Shown: positions 1-8,611 of the stretch, piece after piece | How positions within the stretch are numbered: position 1 is the first letter of the stretch | Layout of the letters: every line of letters begins with the position of its first letter | Assembly (NCBI GenBank): GCA_900104495.1 | Contig: FMXS01000003.1 | Location: 186,001-250,000 of the forward strand | DNA: 64,000 nucleotides | DNA from: Ruminococcaceae bacterium FB2012 | GTDB lineage: Bacteria > Bacillota > Clostridia > Oscillospirales > Ruminococcaceae | Reading direction: 5' to 3' | Notes under the pieces: generated by a model | Told to the model about the DNA's origin: nothing | Database searches by the model: none | What the model saw: only the letters and a program-made list of their open reading frames with translations | Position numbers and translations under genes: made by a program

Positions 1-135
1 TGGGTGCTGGAATACAACAGGCGGGGCATTGATTTCTACCGCCGGCACGGCTTTGAGCTTACCGGCAAGAAGATCATCGAGGACGAATGGGTGCCCCTGC
101 TGGAAATGAAACGGAATAAGGCCAAAGAATATTAA
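1..135 (+). CDS. GNAT-family acetyltransferase, C-terminal fragment
   Basis: Only the last 44 codons lie in the window, ending in TAA. The visible end carries an asparagine followed by a FYRRHGFEL stretch, the classic last strand/helix of GNAT N-acetyltransferases in which an aromatic residue and a basic patch sit before the final Gly-Phe. The next gene, aspS, begins 28 nt later with no terminator between, so the two may be cotranscribed. The substrate cannot be told from this fragment. The family call rests on a short motif and is moderately secure. Confidence 0.6.
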   Translation, partial: WVLEYNRRGIDFYRRHGFELTGKKIIEDEWVPLLEMKRNKAKEY

Positions 136-163
136 TACTGAAATACAGGAAAGAGGAAAAAAC

Positions 164-1945
164 ATGAAACTGGACACTATGGGAAATCTTAGACGCACCG
201 TTTACTGCGGTGAGGTCAGCGAGATCGGGAGCGAGGCCGTGGTCTGCGGCTTCGTGGAAAGAGTCAGAAACAAGGGCGGCGTCATCTTCATCGTTCTGAG
301 GGATAGGACGGGCGTGGTGCAGCTGCTGTTCAACGACAAGACCGATCCCGCCGTATTTGAGAAGGCCGAGCAGGTCAGAGGCGAGTATGTGCTTATGGCC
401 AAGGGCAAGGTGGTCGAGCGCGAAAGCAAGAACGACAAGCTCCCCACCGGACACCTCGAAATTTTTGTTGATGATCTGAGAGTGCTTTCCAAGGCAGAAA
501 CAACTCCCTTTGAGGTCACCAATTCGGACAACGTCCGCGAGGAGCTGAAACTGAAATACCGCTATCTGGATCTGAGAAGCCCCAGGCTCCAGCGGAACCT
601 TATCACCCGTCACAAGATCGCTCAGGTGACAAGAGAGTATTTCTACGAGAACGGATTTTTGGAGATCGAAACTCCCATGATGATGAAATCCACCCCCGAA
701 GGAGCGAGAGACTATCTGGTGCCTTCGCGCATCCACGAGGGGAAGTTCTACGCCCTGCCCCAGTCGCCGCAGATCTACAAGCAGCTTCTGATGATCTCCG
801 GCTATGACCGCTATGTTCAGCTGGCCCGCTGCTTCCGTGACGAGGACCTCCGTGCCGACCGTCAGCCCGAATTCACTCAGGTGGACTTTGAAATGTCCTT
901 TGTGGACGCCGAGGATATACAGGCCTGCGTTGAGGGCTACATGGCAAGGCTGTTCAAGGAGATCAAAGGCATCGACATCACTCTGCCCCTGCCCCGCTTG
1001 ACTTTCAAGGACGCTATGGACCGTTACGGCTCCGACAAGCCCGACACCCGCTTCGGCTTTGAGATACAGGACATCTCCGAGACCGTCAAGGACATCGACT
1101 TTGTGGTATTCAAGGATGCTTTGGCAAACGGCGGCTCGGTGAGAGCGATCAACGTCACCGGCGGAGCGGCGACCTACACCCGCAAGGAGATCGACAAGCT
1201 GGTGGAGCACGCCAAGGGCATCGGCGCCAAGGGCCTGGCCTACATCCGCTGGGCGGATGAGCCCAACTGCTCCTTCAAGAAGTTCTTAGCCGAAGGCGAC
1301 CTGGAAAGGATCTGCGAGGCCGTAGGCGCCAAACAGGGCGACCTGGTGCTGATCTGCGCTGACAAGAACAAGGTGGTCCTGCCGACGCTGGGAGCTATCA
1401 GACTTATCTGCGGCAAGCGCCTTGAGGTCATCGACGAGAACAAGTACAACCTGCTTTGGATCACCGAGATGCCCTTCTTTGAGTACGACGACGAGACCGG
1501 CGCCTGGGTGGCGGCACATCATCCCTTTACCATGCCTATGGAAGAGTGCCTTGAATATCTGGACAGCGACCCCGCCAACGTCCGCGCCAAGGCCTGGGAC
1601 CTGGTGCTCAACGGCACCGAGCTTTCCAGCGGCTCCATGCGTATCACCGACTTTGAGCTTCAGCAGAAGATGTTTGAGGCTCTGGGCATGACCGACGAGG
1701 AGATCGAAGCCAAGTTCGGCTTCCTGGTGGACGCCTACCGCTATGCCGCACCGCCTCACGGCGGAATGGGCATCGGCCTGGACCGCATTTCTATGATACT
1801 CTGCGGCGCCGACAGCCTCCGGGACGTTGTGGCCTTCCCGAAGGTGCAGAACGCCAGCGAGCTTATGAGCGAGTGCCCCTCCACCGTAGACACCAAGCAG
1901 CTGGACGAGCTGCATATCGCTCTGAAACTCTCCGAGAAGGAATGA
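164..1945 (+). CDS. aspS: Aspartyl-tRNA synthetase
   Basis: Class II aminoacyl-tRNA synthetase of 593 residues that charges tRNA-Asp in the cytoplasm. The order is an N-terminal OB-fold anticodon-binding domain (about 1-135), the catalytic core with class II motif 2 (FRDEDLRADRQPEFTQ, near residue 223) and, after the bacterial GAD insertion domain (about 290-420), motif 3 (GMGIGLDRI, near residue 533). The length is that of bacterial-type AspRS rather than the shorter archaeal type; whether it also acts on tRNA-Asn cannot be decided here. The start is supported by an AGAGG ribosome site about 10 nt upstream. A strong terminator follows at 1960-1988. Confidence 0.97.
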   Translation: MKLDTMGNLRRTVYCGEVSEIGSEAVVCGFVERVRNKGGVIFIVLRDRTGVVQLLFNDKTDPAVFEKAEQVRGEYVLMAKGKVVERESKNDKLPTGHLEIFVDDLRVLSKAETTPFEVTNSDNVREELKLKYRYLDLRSPRLQRNLITRHKIAQVTREYFYENGFLEIETPMMMKSTPEGARDYLVPSRIHEGKFYALPQSPQIYKQLLMISGYDRYVQLARCFRDEDLRADRQPEFTQVDFEMSFVDAEDIQACVEGYMARLFKEIKGIDITLPLPRLTFKDAMDRYGSDKPDTRFGFEIQDISETVKDIDFVVFKDALANGGSVRAINVTGGAATYTRKEIDKLVEHAKGIGAKGLAYIRWADEPNCSFKKFLAEGDLERICEAVGAKQGDLVLICADKNKVVLPTLGAIRLICGKRLEVIDENKYNLLWITEMPFFEYDDETGAWVAAHHPFTMPMEECLEYLDSDPANVRAKAWDLVLNGTELSSGSMRITDFELQQKMFEALGMTDEEIEAKFGFLVDAYRYAAPPHGGMGIGLDRISMILCGADSLRDVVAFPKVQNASELMSECPSTVDTKQLDELHIALKLSEKE

Positions 1946-1959
1946 CCCAATGACAGCAA

Positions 1960-1988
1960 AGCTCTCCCCCCACGGAGGAGAGCTTTTT
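1960..1988 (+). terminator. Intrinsic terminator after aspS
   Basis: Eight-base-pair stem AGCTCTCC / GGAGAGCT (1960-1967 and 1977-1984) followed directly by a T tract. Confidence 0.85.
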
Positions 1989-2028
1989 CCGTTCTGTTGT
2001 ACAGACTGTAAACAATCAGACTTTACAC

Positions 2029-2057
2029 TTGACATCGGTTTTGTTTTGTGGTATGAT
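2029..2057 (+). promoter_or_regulatory. Promoter of the beta-lactamase-fold lipoprotein gene
   Basis: TTGACA (2029-2034), 17-nt spacer, TATGAT (2052-2057), about 45 nt ahead of the start codon. Confidence 0.8.
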
Positions 2058-2102
2058 TTTTTTGAATCGAACCGTATCATTTACATATAAGTGAGGAAAA
2101 CA

Positions 2103-3176
2103 ATGATAAAAAAGATCATCGCCGCAGCGCTTGCGGCTGTGATAGCATCTGCGGCCTGCGGCTGCTCGGACGAAGGCAAGACTTCCCTTTCGCCCCTGGA
2201 CAGTTCCTCCGGGAGCGACTCGGGAGCGGTGACCTCCCCTCCGAAGGACGACAGCTCGATACCCGCCGCAACGATCCTGACGGATGCTTCTTCCAAGGCT
2301 GAGAAAACCACCAAGGCCACCACAGCCAAGCCGAAGCCTACTCCCGTGGCCGTGGAAATGCAGCCGATATATGACAGCGCCGCCTGGTTCTCCAAGGTGA
2401 ACACCGTCACCTCCAACGAGGAGCTGAAAGCGGCGATCACCAAGCTGGACGAGCTGATAAACAAAATGGGGAGCAATGTGGGATTTGCCTATCAGGACCT
2501 GACCAACGGCGTCACTATTTCCTACAACGCCAACAAGGAGTTCCAGACCTGCTCCACCATAAAGGTGCCTTACTGCAAGGCCCTGCTGGAAAACGGGACC
2601 GATCTTGACGAGCTGGTGACTATCAGCAAGATATATCAGGACGCCGCCCCCGAGGAAGGGCATCTCAACGGCTCTGACCTGAACAAGCAGTATTCCGTCC
2701 GCAAGCTGATAGAGAATTCCGTCCGGCTCAGCGACAACACGGCTTTTATCAATCTGATAAACAAATACGGCCGCTGGGTGTTCAACTCCATGGAGTATAA
2801 GAAGGGCATCAACATCCTGCTGTACGAAGAATACTATTTTGCAATGGCTACGGCAAACGAGATGCTGAAGTCCTATAAGGACATTTATGAGTACAGCCTC
2901 ACGGACGAGCGGGGAAAGTGGCTGATGCAGCTGATGACGGAGACCAGCTTCAACGAGCAGATCTCCGCCGCACTGGGAAAGAAATACAGCGTAGCTCACA
3001 AATACGGCTCCGATCAGGAAACCAATTCCTACAGCGACTGCGCGATATGCTTTGCCGAAAGGCCCTTCGTGCTGTGCATCTTTACCGAGCAGCGCCCCGA
3101 GACCGACGAAGCCAATCAGTATTTCCGCGATCTGGCATCTACTTTCGACAAGCTGAATGAGGTAATACTTAGCTGA
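2103..3176 (+). CDS. Beta-lactamase-fold (serine hydrolase) lipoprotein
   Basis: A 357-residue secreted lipoprotein. The N-terminus is a short hydrophobic signal with lipobox AACGCS, then a Ser/Thr/Lys-rich linker to about residue 90. The rest has the order of the class A beta-lactamase/PBP-like fold: S-x-x-K (STIK, Ser151), an SDN triad at 210-212, and KYGS at about 300 in the place of the KTG box. The E-x-x-L-N omega-loop motif of true class A enzymes is not visible, so it is more likely a penicillin-binding or esterase-like relative than a resistance enzyme. The ATG at 2103 is chosen over the in-frame GTG at 2091 because GTGAGG serves as its ribosome site. The next gene starts 28 nt downstream. 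Confidence 0.75.
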   Translation: MIKKIIAAALAAVIASAACGCSDEGKTSLSPLDSSSGSDSGAVTSPPKDDSSIPAATILTDASSKAEKTTKATTAKPKPTPVAVEMQPIYDSAAWFSKVNTVTSNEELKAAITKLDELINKMGSNVGFAYQDLTNGVTISYNANKEFQTCSTIKVPYCKALLENGTDLDELVTISKIYQDAAPEEGHLNGSDLNKQYSVRKLIENSVRLSDNTAFINLINKYGRWVFNSMEYKKGINILLYEEYYFAMATANEMLKSYKDIYEYSLTDERGKWLMQLMTETSFNEQISAALGKKYSVAHKYGSDQETNSYSDCAICFAERPFVLCIFTEQRPETDEANQYFRDLASTFDKLNEVILS

Positions 3177-3204
3177 AGACCGTCACAAAAGCAGGTGTTT
3201 TTCA

Positions 3205-4158
3205 ATGCAGGAGAACAGTATAAGATCGGGACCGGACAGAAAAAAGGTCATCGGGCTATGCCTGATACTGGCTGCTGCTCTGGCTTTTGCGATCGGCAGA
3301 TTTGTTTCGTCAAAGCTGGATGAGATCAAAAGAAACGATTCCTATGCGGCTGTCATCGAAGACTATTCCTTCCTGACCGGCAGCAGCAATCTTATCCACT
3401 GCGAAACAACGGAGAGCGGGCTCTTCAAACGCACATATCGGTTCAACGCCTTCAATGACAGCTCTGAGCAGGTGGAATACCACACGGGCTGGTTCACATC
3501 ATCCTTCAATTATGTGAACAGGGGCATACTGAAAAACGTTTCTCAGTTTGAGCCCTTCCCCGAGGGGCTGTTCCCCACTTTTGCCTCCCAGGGGGCATTC
3601 TTCGTGCATTATTCCAATAAGGACTGTGAGAAAGTCACCTTTGACCGGGACTGTCCTCATGACTGTCTTGCGGTGTCCTTTGACCGCGATATGAGCGCAG
3701 AGGAAGCTCTCGGGCTGTTTTCCGACACCGGCTATGCGGTGAAATTCTGCTGGGTGGCTACATTCTTCAACGAAGAAAATGGGGTGCTGGGACATTATCG
3801 CTTCGGGCTCGGTCTGCCGCCGGGAGCAAATAACGATAAGTCATCGTCCTACAAGAATTACAGGCAGGCTTTCGGCTTTACGGTCTACGATCACAGGTAT
3901 TCCGAAAAAGAGGACCTTGACGGGATCCGAAAATTTGCAAAGATAGTTTTCCGGGACCGTGACGATACCGAAACAAATTTTATGGAAAAGGATATCGCTC
4001 AGATAAACAGGAACCTCTCCGCCAAAAACGAAAACTACGGGGACCGTCTGAAGATCCTCGGCGTGCTCCTTGAAAAGAAGGACGGACAGCCCTTCACGAC
4101 CGAGGAAGCAGAGGCTCTCACCAAGCAGTTTGACTGCATCCATGCGGTGTCTTCGTGA
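3205..4158 (+). CDS. Membrane-anchored protein, possible Sigma_reg_C-like domain
   Basis: A 317-residue protein with a charged N-terminus, one transmembrane segment at about 16-33 and an extracytoplasmic remainder. The central segment (about 150-190), with FDRDMSAEEAL followed by a tryptophan-containing hydrophobic strand, recalls the C-terminal domain of Bacillus-type anti-sigma regulators (Sigma_reg_C), but no sigma factor gene is adjacent. It lies 28 nt behind the beta-lactamase-fold gene and probably shares its promoter. No closer identification is possible by eye, so the domain guess is tentative. Confidence 0.5.
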   Translation: MQENSIRSGPDRKKVIGLCLILAAALAFAIGRFVSSKLDEIKRNDSYAAVIEDYSFLTGSSNLIHCETTESGLFKRTYRFNAFNDSSEQVEYHTGWFTSSFNYVNRGILKNVSQFEPFPEGLFPTFASQGAFFVHYSNKDCEKVTFDRDCPHDCLAVSFDRDMSAEEALGLFSDTGYAVKFCWVATFFNEENGVLGHYRFGLGLPPGANNDKSSSYKNYRQAFGFTVYDHRYSEKEDLDGIRKFAKIVFRDRDDTETNFMEKDIAQINRNLSAKNENYGDRLKILGVLLEKKDGQPFTTEEAEALTKQFDCIHAVSS

Positions 4159-4185
4159 CATCGGCAGGTACAAACTCTATAATAT

Positions 4186-4207
4186 GCCGCTTGCTGCGGC
4201 TTTATTA
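4186..4207 (+). terminator. Short GC hairpin followed by T-rich DNA
   Basis: GCCGC / GCGGC stem with a 5-nt loop and then TTTATTAT. It can end transcription from the gene before. A TATAAT hexamer lies at 4176-4181 just ahead of it, but no good -35 box was found, so a role as a 5' hairpin of the next gene is possible. Confidence 0.5.
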
Positions 4208-4257
4208 TAACGAAAAAATGAAAACGTTTCCAAAATATTAAACAGGAGGTCATGCAA

Positions 4258-5697
4258 ATGAAAGAGATCAAGGCTTATTCGGTACATATGGGCAAAGCAA
4301 AATGCGCCGTGGACCTGGGCGACGGCTCCGAGAGAGGCGAGTACGTCAACCAGGATTACATTCTCCACAAGCTGGGAAGGCCCCACAGAAGCATCTCGCT
4401 GATGTACTGCTACTACCCGCTGGACGAGCAGTTCCCCGGGCGCATCTCGGAGGTAATGAAGGATGCCAACGTTTCCTTCCAGTGGGATTATCCCTACGAC
4501 GACTATTTCACCTACAAGGGCGGTCTTAACGGCAATACCGACGGCGAGCCCTTCACCTGTATGCGGGACGTGCGCCGTCACGGCCAGGATGTTACCCTTA
4601 CTCTGACCATTGACCCCAACGTTTCCGACGATCACCTTATCGCTATCGCCAAAGACCTGCGTCCCTTCGGCAGACTGCTCCTGCGGATCAATCACGAGGC
4701 CACCGGCAACTGGTTCTCCTTTACCAAGCGCACCACCTATCAGGGAGTTGCGGATTTCTACTGCCGATTCAACAAGGTGCTTAAAGAATACGCTCCCAAC
4801 GTTTCCACGATACTCTGCATCGGAGGCATCGAGGATCTGAAAGCCACTGAGATCATCATGGAGAAGGAATTCTCTCAAGCCGTTAAGGAGACCGACATCT
4901 GGTCCGTGGATAAGTACATGGCCCTTCACTGGGGCTGGCCCTTTGATGTGGCCCTCAAGGATCAGGAGCAGAAGAACTACGGCCGCAGCAAAGTCGCCGA
5001 CACCTACGCTCTGACAAAGATGAGCTACCGCCGTTTCAGAGAGATCAACGGAGGCGTTTCCAAGCCTATGGTAATGAGCGAGTTCAACGCCGACGGCGAC
5101 GTTACCGGCCCCTACGAGCAGGCCGAAATGGTCAAGGGCTTCTGCGATCTGCTGAAAGCCGATCCCGAAGAATGGTTCTCGGGCTTTACCTTCTATCAGT
5201 TCCGTGACCGCGGCAGATTGGGCCTGGAGATCGAGGATCCCAACTACTCCGACTGCGGCATCGAGCAGCCCGTGATGAAGACCTACAAGGAGATCATCCA
5301 CGACGATTATTTCAAGCCTTCCATGACCCGGGGCGAGGAGCTTTCCTTCCCCGTGAAGCTCCGCTGGGGCGGCGCCGAGGACGCCGAAGGCATCGAAGTG
5401 CCTCTGCACTTTGAGAAGAACCCCCATTTCTGCGAGCTGACCTTCGAGGACGATTCCAATATCATGATCGAGATCAACGGAAAATGGTTCTACAAGTCCC
5501 CCAAGGCCAAGGTCATCGACCTGATGAGCGCCTTCTTCGAGAAGCCCCTTGACGGCCCCGCAGATCTGACCCTCCGGCTCTTTGCACCTCCCGCCTCCGG
5601 CGAGAATGACCTCACCGAAGCCGACGGCTTGATGAACGCTTATCAGACAGTCGGGAAGCTCCCCGCTATCCGCATCGAGTACGGCCCGGTGATGTAA
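4258..5697 (+). CDS. GH26-like (clan GH-A) cytosolic glycoside hydrolase
   Basis: A 479-residue protein without signal peptide or membrane segment. The pattern RINHEATGNWFSF (Glu147) resembles the beta-4 acid/base motif of GH26 beta-mannanases (R-P-x-H-E-x-x-G-x-W-F), and VMSEFNADG (Glu275) sits where the beta-7 nucleophile is expected, giving the two glutamates of a clan GH-A TIM barrel. The last ~120 residues look like a separate beta-rich module. GH26 enzymes of this kind are normally exported, so a cytosolic form is odd and suggests trimming of imported oligosaccharides or an inactive relative. The start at 4258 is preferred to the ATG at 4252 because AGGAGG ends 8 nt before it, against 2 nt for the other. 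Confidence 0.6.
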   Translation: MKEIKAYSVHMGKAKCAVDLGDGSERGEYVNQDYILHKLGRPHRSISLMYCYYPLDEQFPGRISEVMKDANVSFQWDYPYDDYFTYKGGLNGNTDGEPFTCMRDVRRHGQDVTLTLTIDPNVSDDHLIAIAKDLRPFGRLLLRINHEATGNWFSFTKRTTYQGVADFYCRFNKVLKEYAPNVSTILCIGGIEDLKATEIIMEKEFSQAVKETDIWSVDKYMALHWGWPFDVALKDQEQKNYGRSKVADTYALTKMSYRRFREINGGVSKPMVMSEFNADGDVTGPYEQAEMVKGFCDLLKADPEEWFSGFTFYQFRDRGRLGLEIEDPNYSDCGIEQPVMKTYKEIIHDDYFKPSMTRGEELSFPVKLRWGGAEDAEGIEVPLHFEKNPHFCELTFEDDSNIMIEINGKWFYKSPKAKVIDLMSAFFEKPLDGPADLTLRLFAPPASGENDLTEADGLMNAYQTVGKLPAIRIEYGPVM

Positions 5698-5710
5698 TAC
5701 GAACAAAAAA

Positions 5711-5745
5711 ACACGGCAGACGTAATGTCTGCCGTGTTGCTTTTT
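5711..5745. terminator. Bidirectional terminator
   Basis: Eleven-base-pair stem ACACGGCAGAC / GTCTGCCGTGT with a T run on the right and an A run on the left. It lies between two convergent genes and can serve both strands. Confidence 0.9.
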
Positions 5746-5752
5746 ATTCAGA

Positions 5753-7255
5753 TCACTTCTTGCGCTTGAAGACGATCAGTACGACTGCGCCCGCTACAGC
5801 CAGCAGTGCGAAGCATACAGCCGCTTTGCCGGTATTGGGGTTAGAGCCGCCCTTGTTGCCCTCGGGGGCCTTGGAGGTGTCTTCCTCGGCTTTGGAGGAA
5901 TCCTCTTCCTGTACGGAGCTTTCCGGCTCAGCCTCGGAGCTGTCCCCTTCGGAGATCTCGGATTCGGAGCTTTCGTCCTCGCCCAGAGCGGGGATAGCCT
6001 CGGTGCGGGTGTGAGAAGGATCGTTCTTGCAGGTAAAGAGCTTTACGCCCTCTTCTGTTGCGGTAGGTTCAAGGATGACCTCGCCCTCATCCCAGTCATG
6101 GCCCAGAGCGGGGATGATAAGAGTATCGGGATCGGTGATCTCGGTCATAGCCTCGGCATCCTCAAAGAGCTTGCCGCACTGGCATTTATAATGTGCCTTG
6201 ACGCCGGTCTCCTCGCAGGTAGCGGGGACCTCTTCAACGAGTTCGGGGTTGTGGATCTCATCGAAATAAACCACAACGGTGACCTTATCGCTTGCGGGCA
6301 TCTGGAATTCAAGGTTCTCGCCGACCTTGGCGGGCTCGGAATCGGGGATCAGATAATCAACGTTCTTGATCCTGTAGCCTTCGGCGGGCTGAGCATTGAT
6401 CTTGACGGTTCCGCCGTAGCCGTAATACTTCTTTTCGGCGTAAGCGGTTCCCTCGCCGTTGACAACGACCTCCACCTCGCCGTAGCCCTGCTCGTTTGTG
6501 ATAACGAGCTTCTTGGCATTATTGCCTTGAGCATCCGTGATTCTGCCGCCGTTGATAACAGCGCCTTCGGGTTCAAGAACAGTCAGGGGCTCGAGTATCT
6601 GCAGATCATCGCAGGAAACGACAACGCCGCCTGTAGCATCCGATGCGGCAGTCATCCTGACAACGGTAGAGAGGCCTTCGATGATGATGGACTCTCCCGA
6701 GAAGGGCCGGCCGCATTTTTCGGACTCTATATAGGAATCCTTGACTTTAACGCCGATTTTGCCTGCCAATGCAAAACTGTCTTTTGTACTTGAAATGTCG
6801 GTGCCGATGACCTTAACGGAGCTGTTTTCAACATGGACTTCGTAATTGCAGGATACAAAGCCGCTGTCAAAACCCGTGGCCGTGAATTCAGCGTCCTTGA
6901 TGGTCAGTGTTTCTTGATAATCCCAGACGGCAAGAAAAGCGTTTGCGCTGTTGTAATCAAAATCCGCCTTACCCGACAAGGTAAGCGCAAAGCCGTCGGC
7001 AAACACCTGTGCCGAATAACCGTGATCGCTGTGATAACCGGTTATCGTAGGATTATCCAGCGTAAGGGTCTGTGTTTCGGGATCGTACTTTGCCTTTCCG
7101 CCGTCGTTCAGGATATCGTCCTTATTGGCGTCGGTGACCTGCGTTGAACCCACCCACAGCGGATATTCGGTGTCCGCAAAGGCAGTCACGCTGCACAGGC
7201 TCGTCATCAGAGCAGCTGCGGTCATGCAAGCCGCAAGTTTTCTTCTGAACATCAT
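5753..7255 (-). CDS. Secreted surface protein with NPNTG wall-anchor signal
   Basis: A 500-residue exported protein. It has an N-terminal signal peptide ending near VTAFAD (about residue 28), a repetitive beta-rich middle region of the kind seen in carbohydrate-binding adhesin-like proteins, then a Cys-rich stretch (HYKCQCGKLF ... FTCKNDPSHTR) typical of Bacillota surface proteins, a Ser/Glu-rich spacer, and a C-terminal sorting signal: NPNTG at 472-476, a hydrophobic helix and FKRKK. NPxTG-type signals are used by some clostridial sortases; no sortase gene is in the window. It has its own promoter at 7306-7334. The ligand is unknown. Confidence 0.75.
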   Translation of the reverse strand: MMFRRKLAACMTAAALMTSLCSVTAFADTEYPLWVGSTQVTDANKDDILNDGGKAKYDPETQTLTLDNPTITGYHSDHGYSAQVFADGFALTLSGKADFDYNSANAFLAVWDYQETLTIKDAEFTATGFDSGFVSCNYEVHVENSSVKVIGTDISSTKDSFALAGKIGVKVKDSYIESEKCGRPFSGESIIIEGLSTVVRMTAASDATGGVVVSCDDLQILEPLTVLEPEGAVINGGRITDAQGNNAKKLVITNEQGYGEVEVVVNGEGTAYAEKKYYGYGGTVKINAQPAEGYRIKNVDYLIPDSEPAKVGENLEFQMPASDKVTVVVYFDEIHNPELVEEVPATCEETGVKAHYKCQCGKLFEDAEAMTEITDPDTLIIPALGHDWDEGEVILEPTATEEGVKLFTCKNDPSHTRTEAIPALGEDESSESEISEGDSSEAEPESSVQEEDSSKAEEDTSKAPEGNKGGSNPNTGKAAVCFALLAVAGAVVLIVFKRKK

Positions 7256-7305
7256 ATTCTTCTCCTCCTAAATTCTGCAATAAAACGGTGCAGATACTTG
7301 ATTAC

Positions 7306-7334
7306 AGTATAGCATATTATTATGATTTTGTAAA
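7306..7334 (-). promoter_or_regulatory. Promoter of the NPNTG surface protein gene
   Basis: Read on the minus strand: TTTACA, 17-nt spacer, TATACT, about 50 nt before the ATG. Confidence 0.75.
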
Positions 7335-7391
7335 GAGGGTTTTTGAAAAATATGTCAAAAAATGCATCCTTCTCCCGGGCCGGGGCAAACT

Positions 7392-7418
7392 AAAAAGGAG
7401 CAGACACGCATCTGCTCC
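7392..7418 (-). terminator. Terminator of the minus-strand repeat-built transcript
   Basis: Stem GGAGCAGA / TCTGCTCC (7411-7418 and 7397-7404 on the minus strand) followed by TTTTT. It closes the transcript that starts at the 8434-8462 promoter and lies upstream of the promoter of the next gene. Confidence 0.85.
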
Positions 7419-7667
7419 CCTGTATATCAATATTCAATTGTCAGAACTAACTGCTTAGTACATTGGTATTCACTCCAAGAATGATATTCTGTGCTGCCGG
7501 AATAAGATCTCTGTCACAGCATAAGCTTAGCTTTCGGGTGGACTCACACCTTTCATGAGGACCGCGTCAAACGCTGCCCGCGGTCTCAAAGTATTCACTA
7601 AAGAAAGCTATATCAAACCATTGGTCTTATTACCTTTCGTTAGATTAGCGCCCGAGGCGCCGTTGTC

Positions 7668-7843
7668 CGGATCAAGCTGAATAAACCTTTGGACTCACCC
7701 CTGTCTGTCAGATAATCAAGCGTTTCGTGCAACAATTCAGAATCATATTGCACCACTCCTTATTGATAAACTCGGTTTAAACTCTAATCGCTCCGGATCC
7801 TCCGGGTCAAGCTGAATAAACCTTTGGACTCACCCCTGTCTGT
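7668..7843 (-). repeat. Two 42-nt near-identical copies inside the repeat-built transcript
   Basis: Segments at 7668-7709 and 7802-7843 differ at one visible base and both contain the CAGACAGGGGTGAGTCC core. They are the best-preserved part of the ~130-nt unit; the other units keep only the boxes. Confidence 0.85.
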
Positions 7844-8433
7844 TACATATTCAAATCTCTCATGATGCGCATTTTCATAAGGCATCACTCCTTGAAGAAT
7901 TATGGGTAAGATATTGGGTCGTTAAGCAGTCAGTTTATAATTCCATCGGACTCACTCTCTCATAAGATTTTTGCTAAACAAAAAAGCCTCGACAGTACAT
8001 TGGAAACACTCCGTTCTAAATGATATTCAGTCTCGTGATAAAGATCCTCATAGGGACCACATCCTTATCATAAAATTGAATTGTCATCGTAAAGTGCCGC
8101 AGCCTCGAAGCTCGAATCAGTCTTTATATTATAAAACCATATCGGTCGGAGATTATCAGTCTATACACCTGAGTTGTTTCTCGCTATCAGCAGACCCTTC
8201 GAGCCTCTCGGCGAAGCTGTGTGATCTCAATTACGTCCATTGGGGCTCGACTCCTTTCATGTCACATTAGGCATCCTCCTGCGGTGCGCTTCCGAGGCCG
8301 CCCGCAACCCGCCTTCGACATTTATTGCAGGAACTCCGGAAACCTGCCTGCCTCTTTGACCCGGTTGCTGCCGATCCCTCCGTCTGCCGGACGCCGAAGC
8401 CTTTGGCTCGGTCTCTTTTATTTCCTTGAATAT

Positions 8434-8462
8434 ACTATACCACACTTTTTGGCAAATGTCAA
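8434..8462 (-). promoter_or_regulatory. Strong promoter of the repeat-built transcript
   Basis: Minus strand TTGACA, 17-nt spacer, TATAGT. Divergent from the DUF1292 promoter, with about 60 nt between the two -35 boxes. Confidence 0.85.
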
Positions 8463-8521
8463 TAGGTTTTTTCAACTTTTAGATAAGTTTTTTATTTAAC
8501 ATTTCTTTTAGATTATACTAC

Positions 8522-8550
8522 TTGACTTTGGGGAAAAAGAGTGCTATAAT
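8522..8550 (+). promoter_or_regulatory. Promoter of the DUF1292 gene
   Basis: TTGACT, 17-nt spacer, TATAAT. A GCGGC/GCCGC stem-loop (8560-8579) begins about where transcription should start. Confidence 0.85.
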
Positions 8551-8611
8551 GATAGTGTTGCGGCGGTCATTAAGGCCGCTTTAATTATCTGTTCTGAGGA
8601 GGATCTGCGAT

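Larger units (their letters stand above)
7392..8427 (-). ncRNA. About 1-kb untranslated-looking transcript made of degenerate repeat units
   Basis: A near-consensus promoter and a clear terminator bracket about 1,035 nt in which no normal-sized gene can be read. The 3' two thirds is a chain of two alternating boxes on the minus strand. Box A is GGAGTG, at 8012, 7891, 7759 and 7476. Box B is GTGAGTCC, at 7955, 7833, 7698 and 7547. Like boxes recur every 120-150 nt. After A boxes at 7891 and 7759 different but self-complementary arms follow (TGATGC/GCATCA and GTGCAA/TTGCAC), which argues for conserved stems. Each A box is also followed 8-9 nt later by an ATG that opens a frame of 2-12 codons, so a chain of tiny peptides is the alternative. 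I recognise no known RNA family. Confidence 0.6.

Noticed and set aside
74..1210. Long minus-strand open frame (378 codons) opposite aspS
   Set aside because: It is the antisense shadow of a well-identified gene with GC-rich third positions; its residues have no family pattern and no ribosome site.
4177..5706. 509-codon minus-strand open frame opposite the GH26-like gene
   Set aside because: Antisense shadow; Val/Leu/Gly-rich with no domain pattern, and it would read through the hairpin at 4186-4207.
7441..8040. Possible CRISPR array or tRNA cluster in the repeat-built transcript
   Set aside because: Units are far too long and degenerate for CRISPR, and no tRNA arm consensus (GGTTCRANYCC) is present.
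8257..8475. 72-codon minus-strand frame at the start of the repeat-built transcript
   Set aside because: Its start lies upstream of the -10 box of the only promoter seen, and its Arg/Gln-rich middle has no family pattern.
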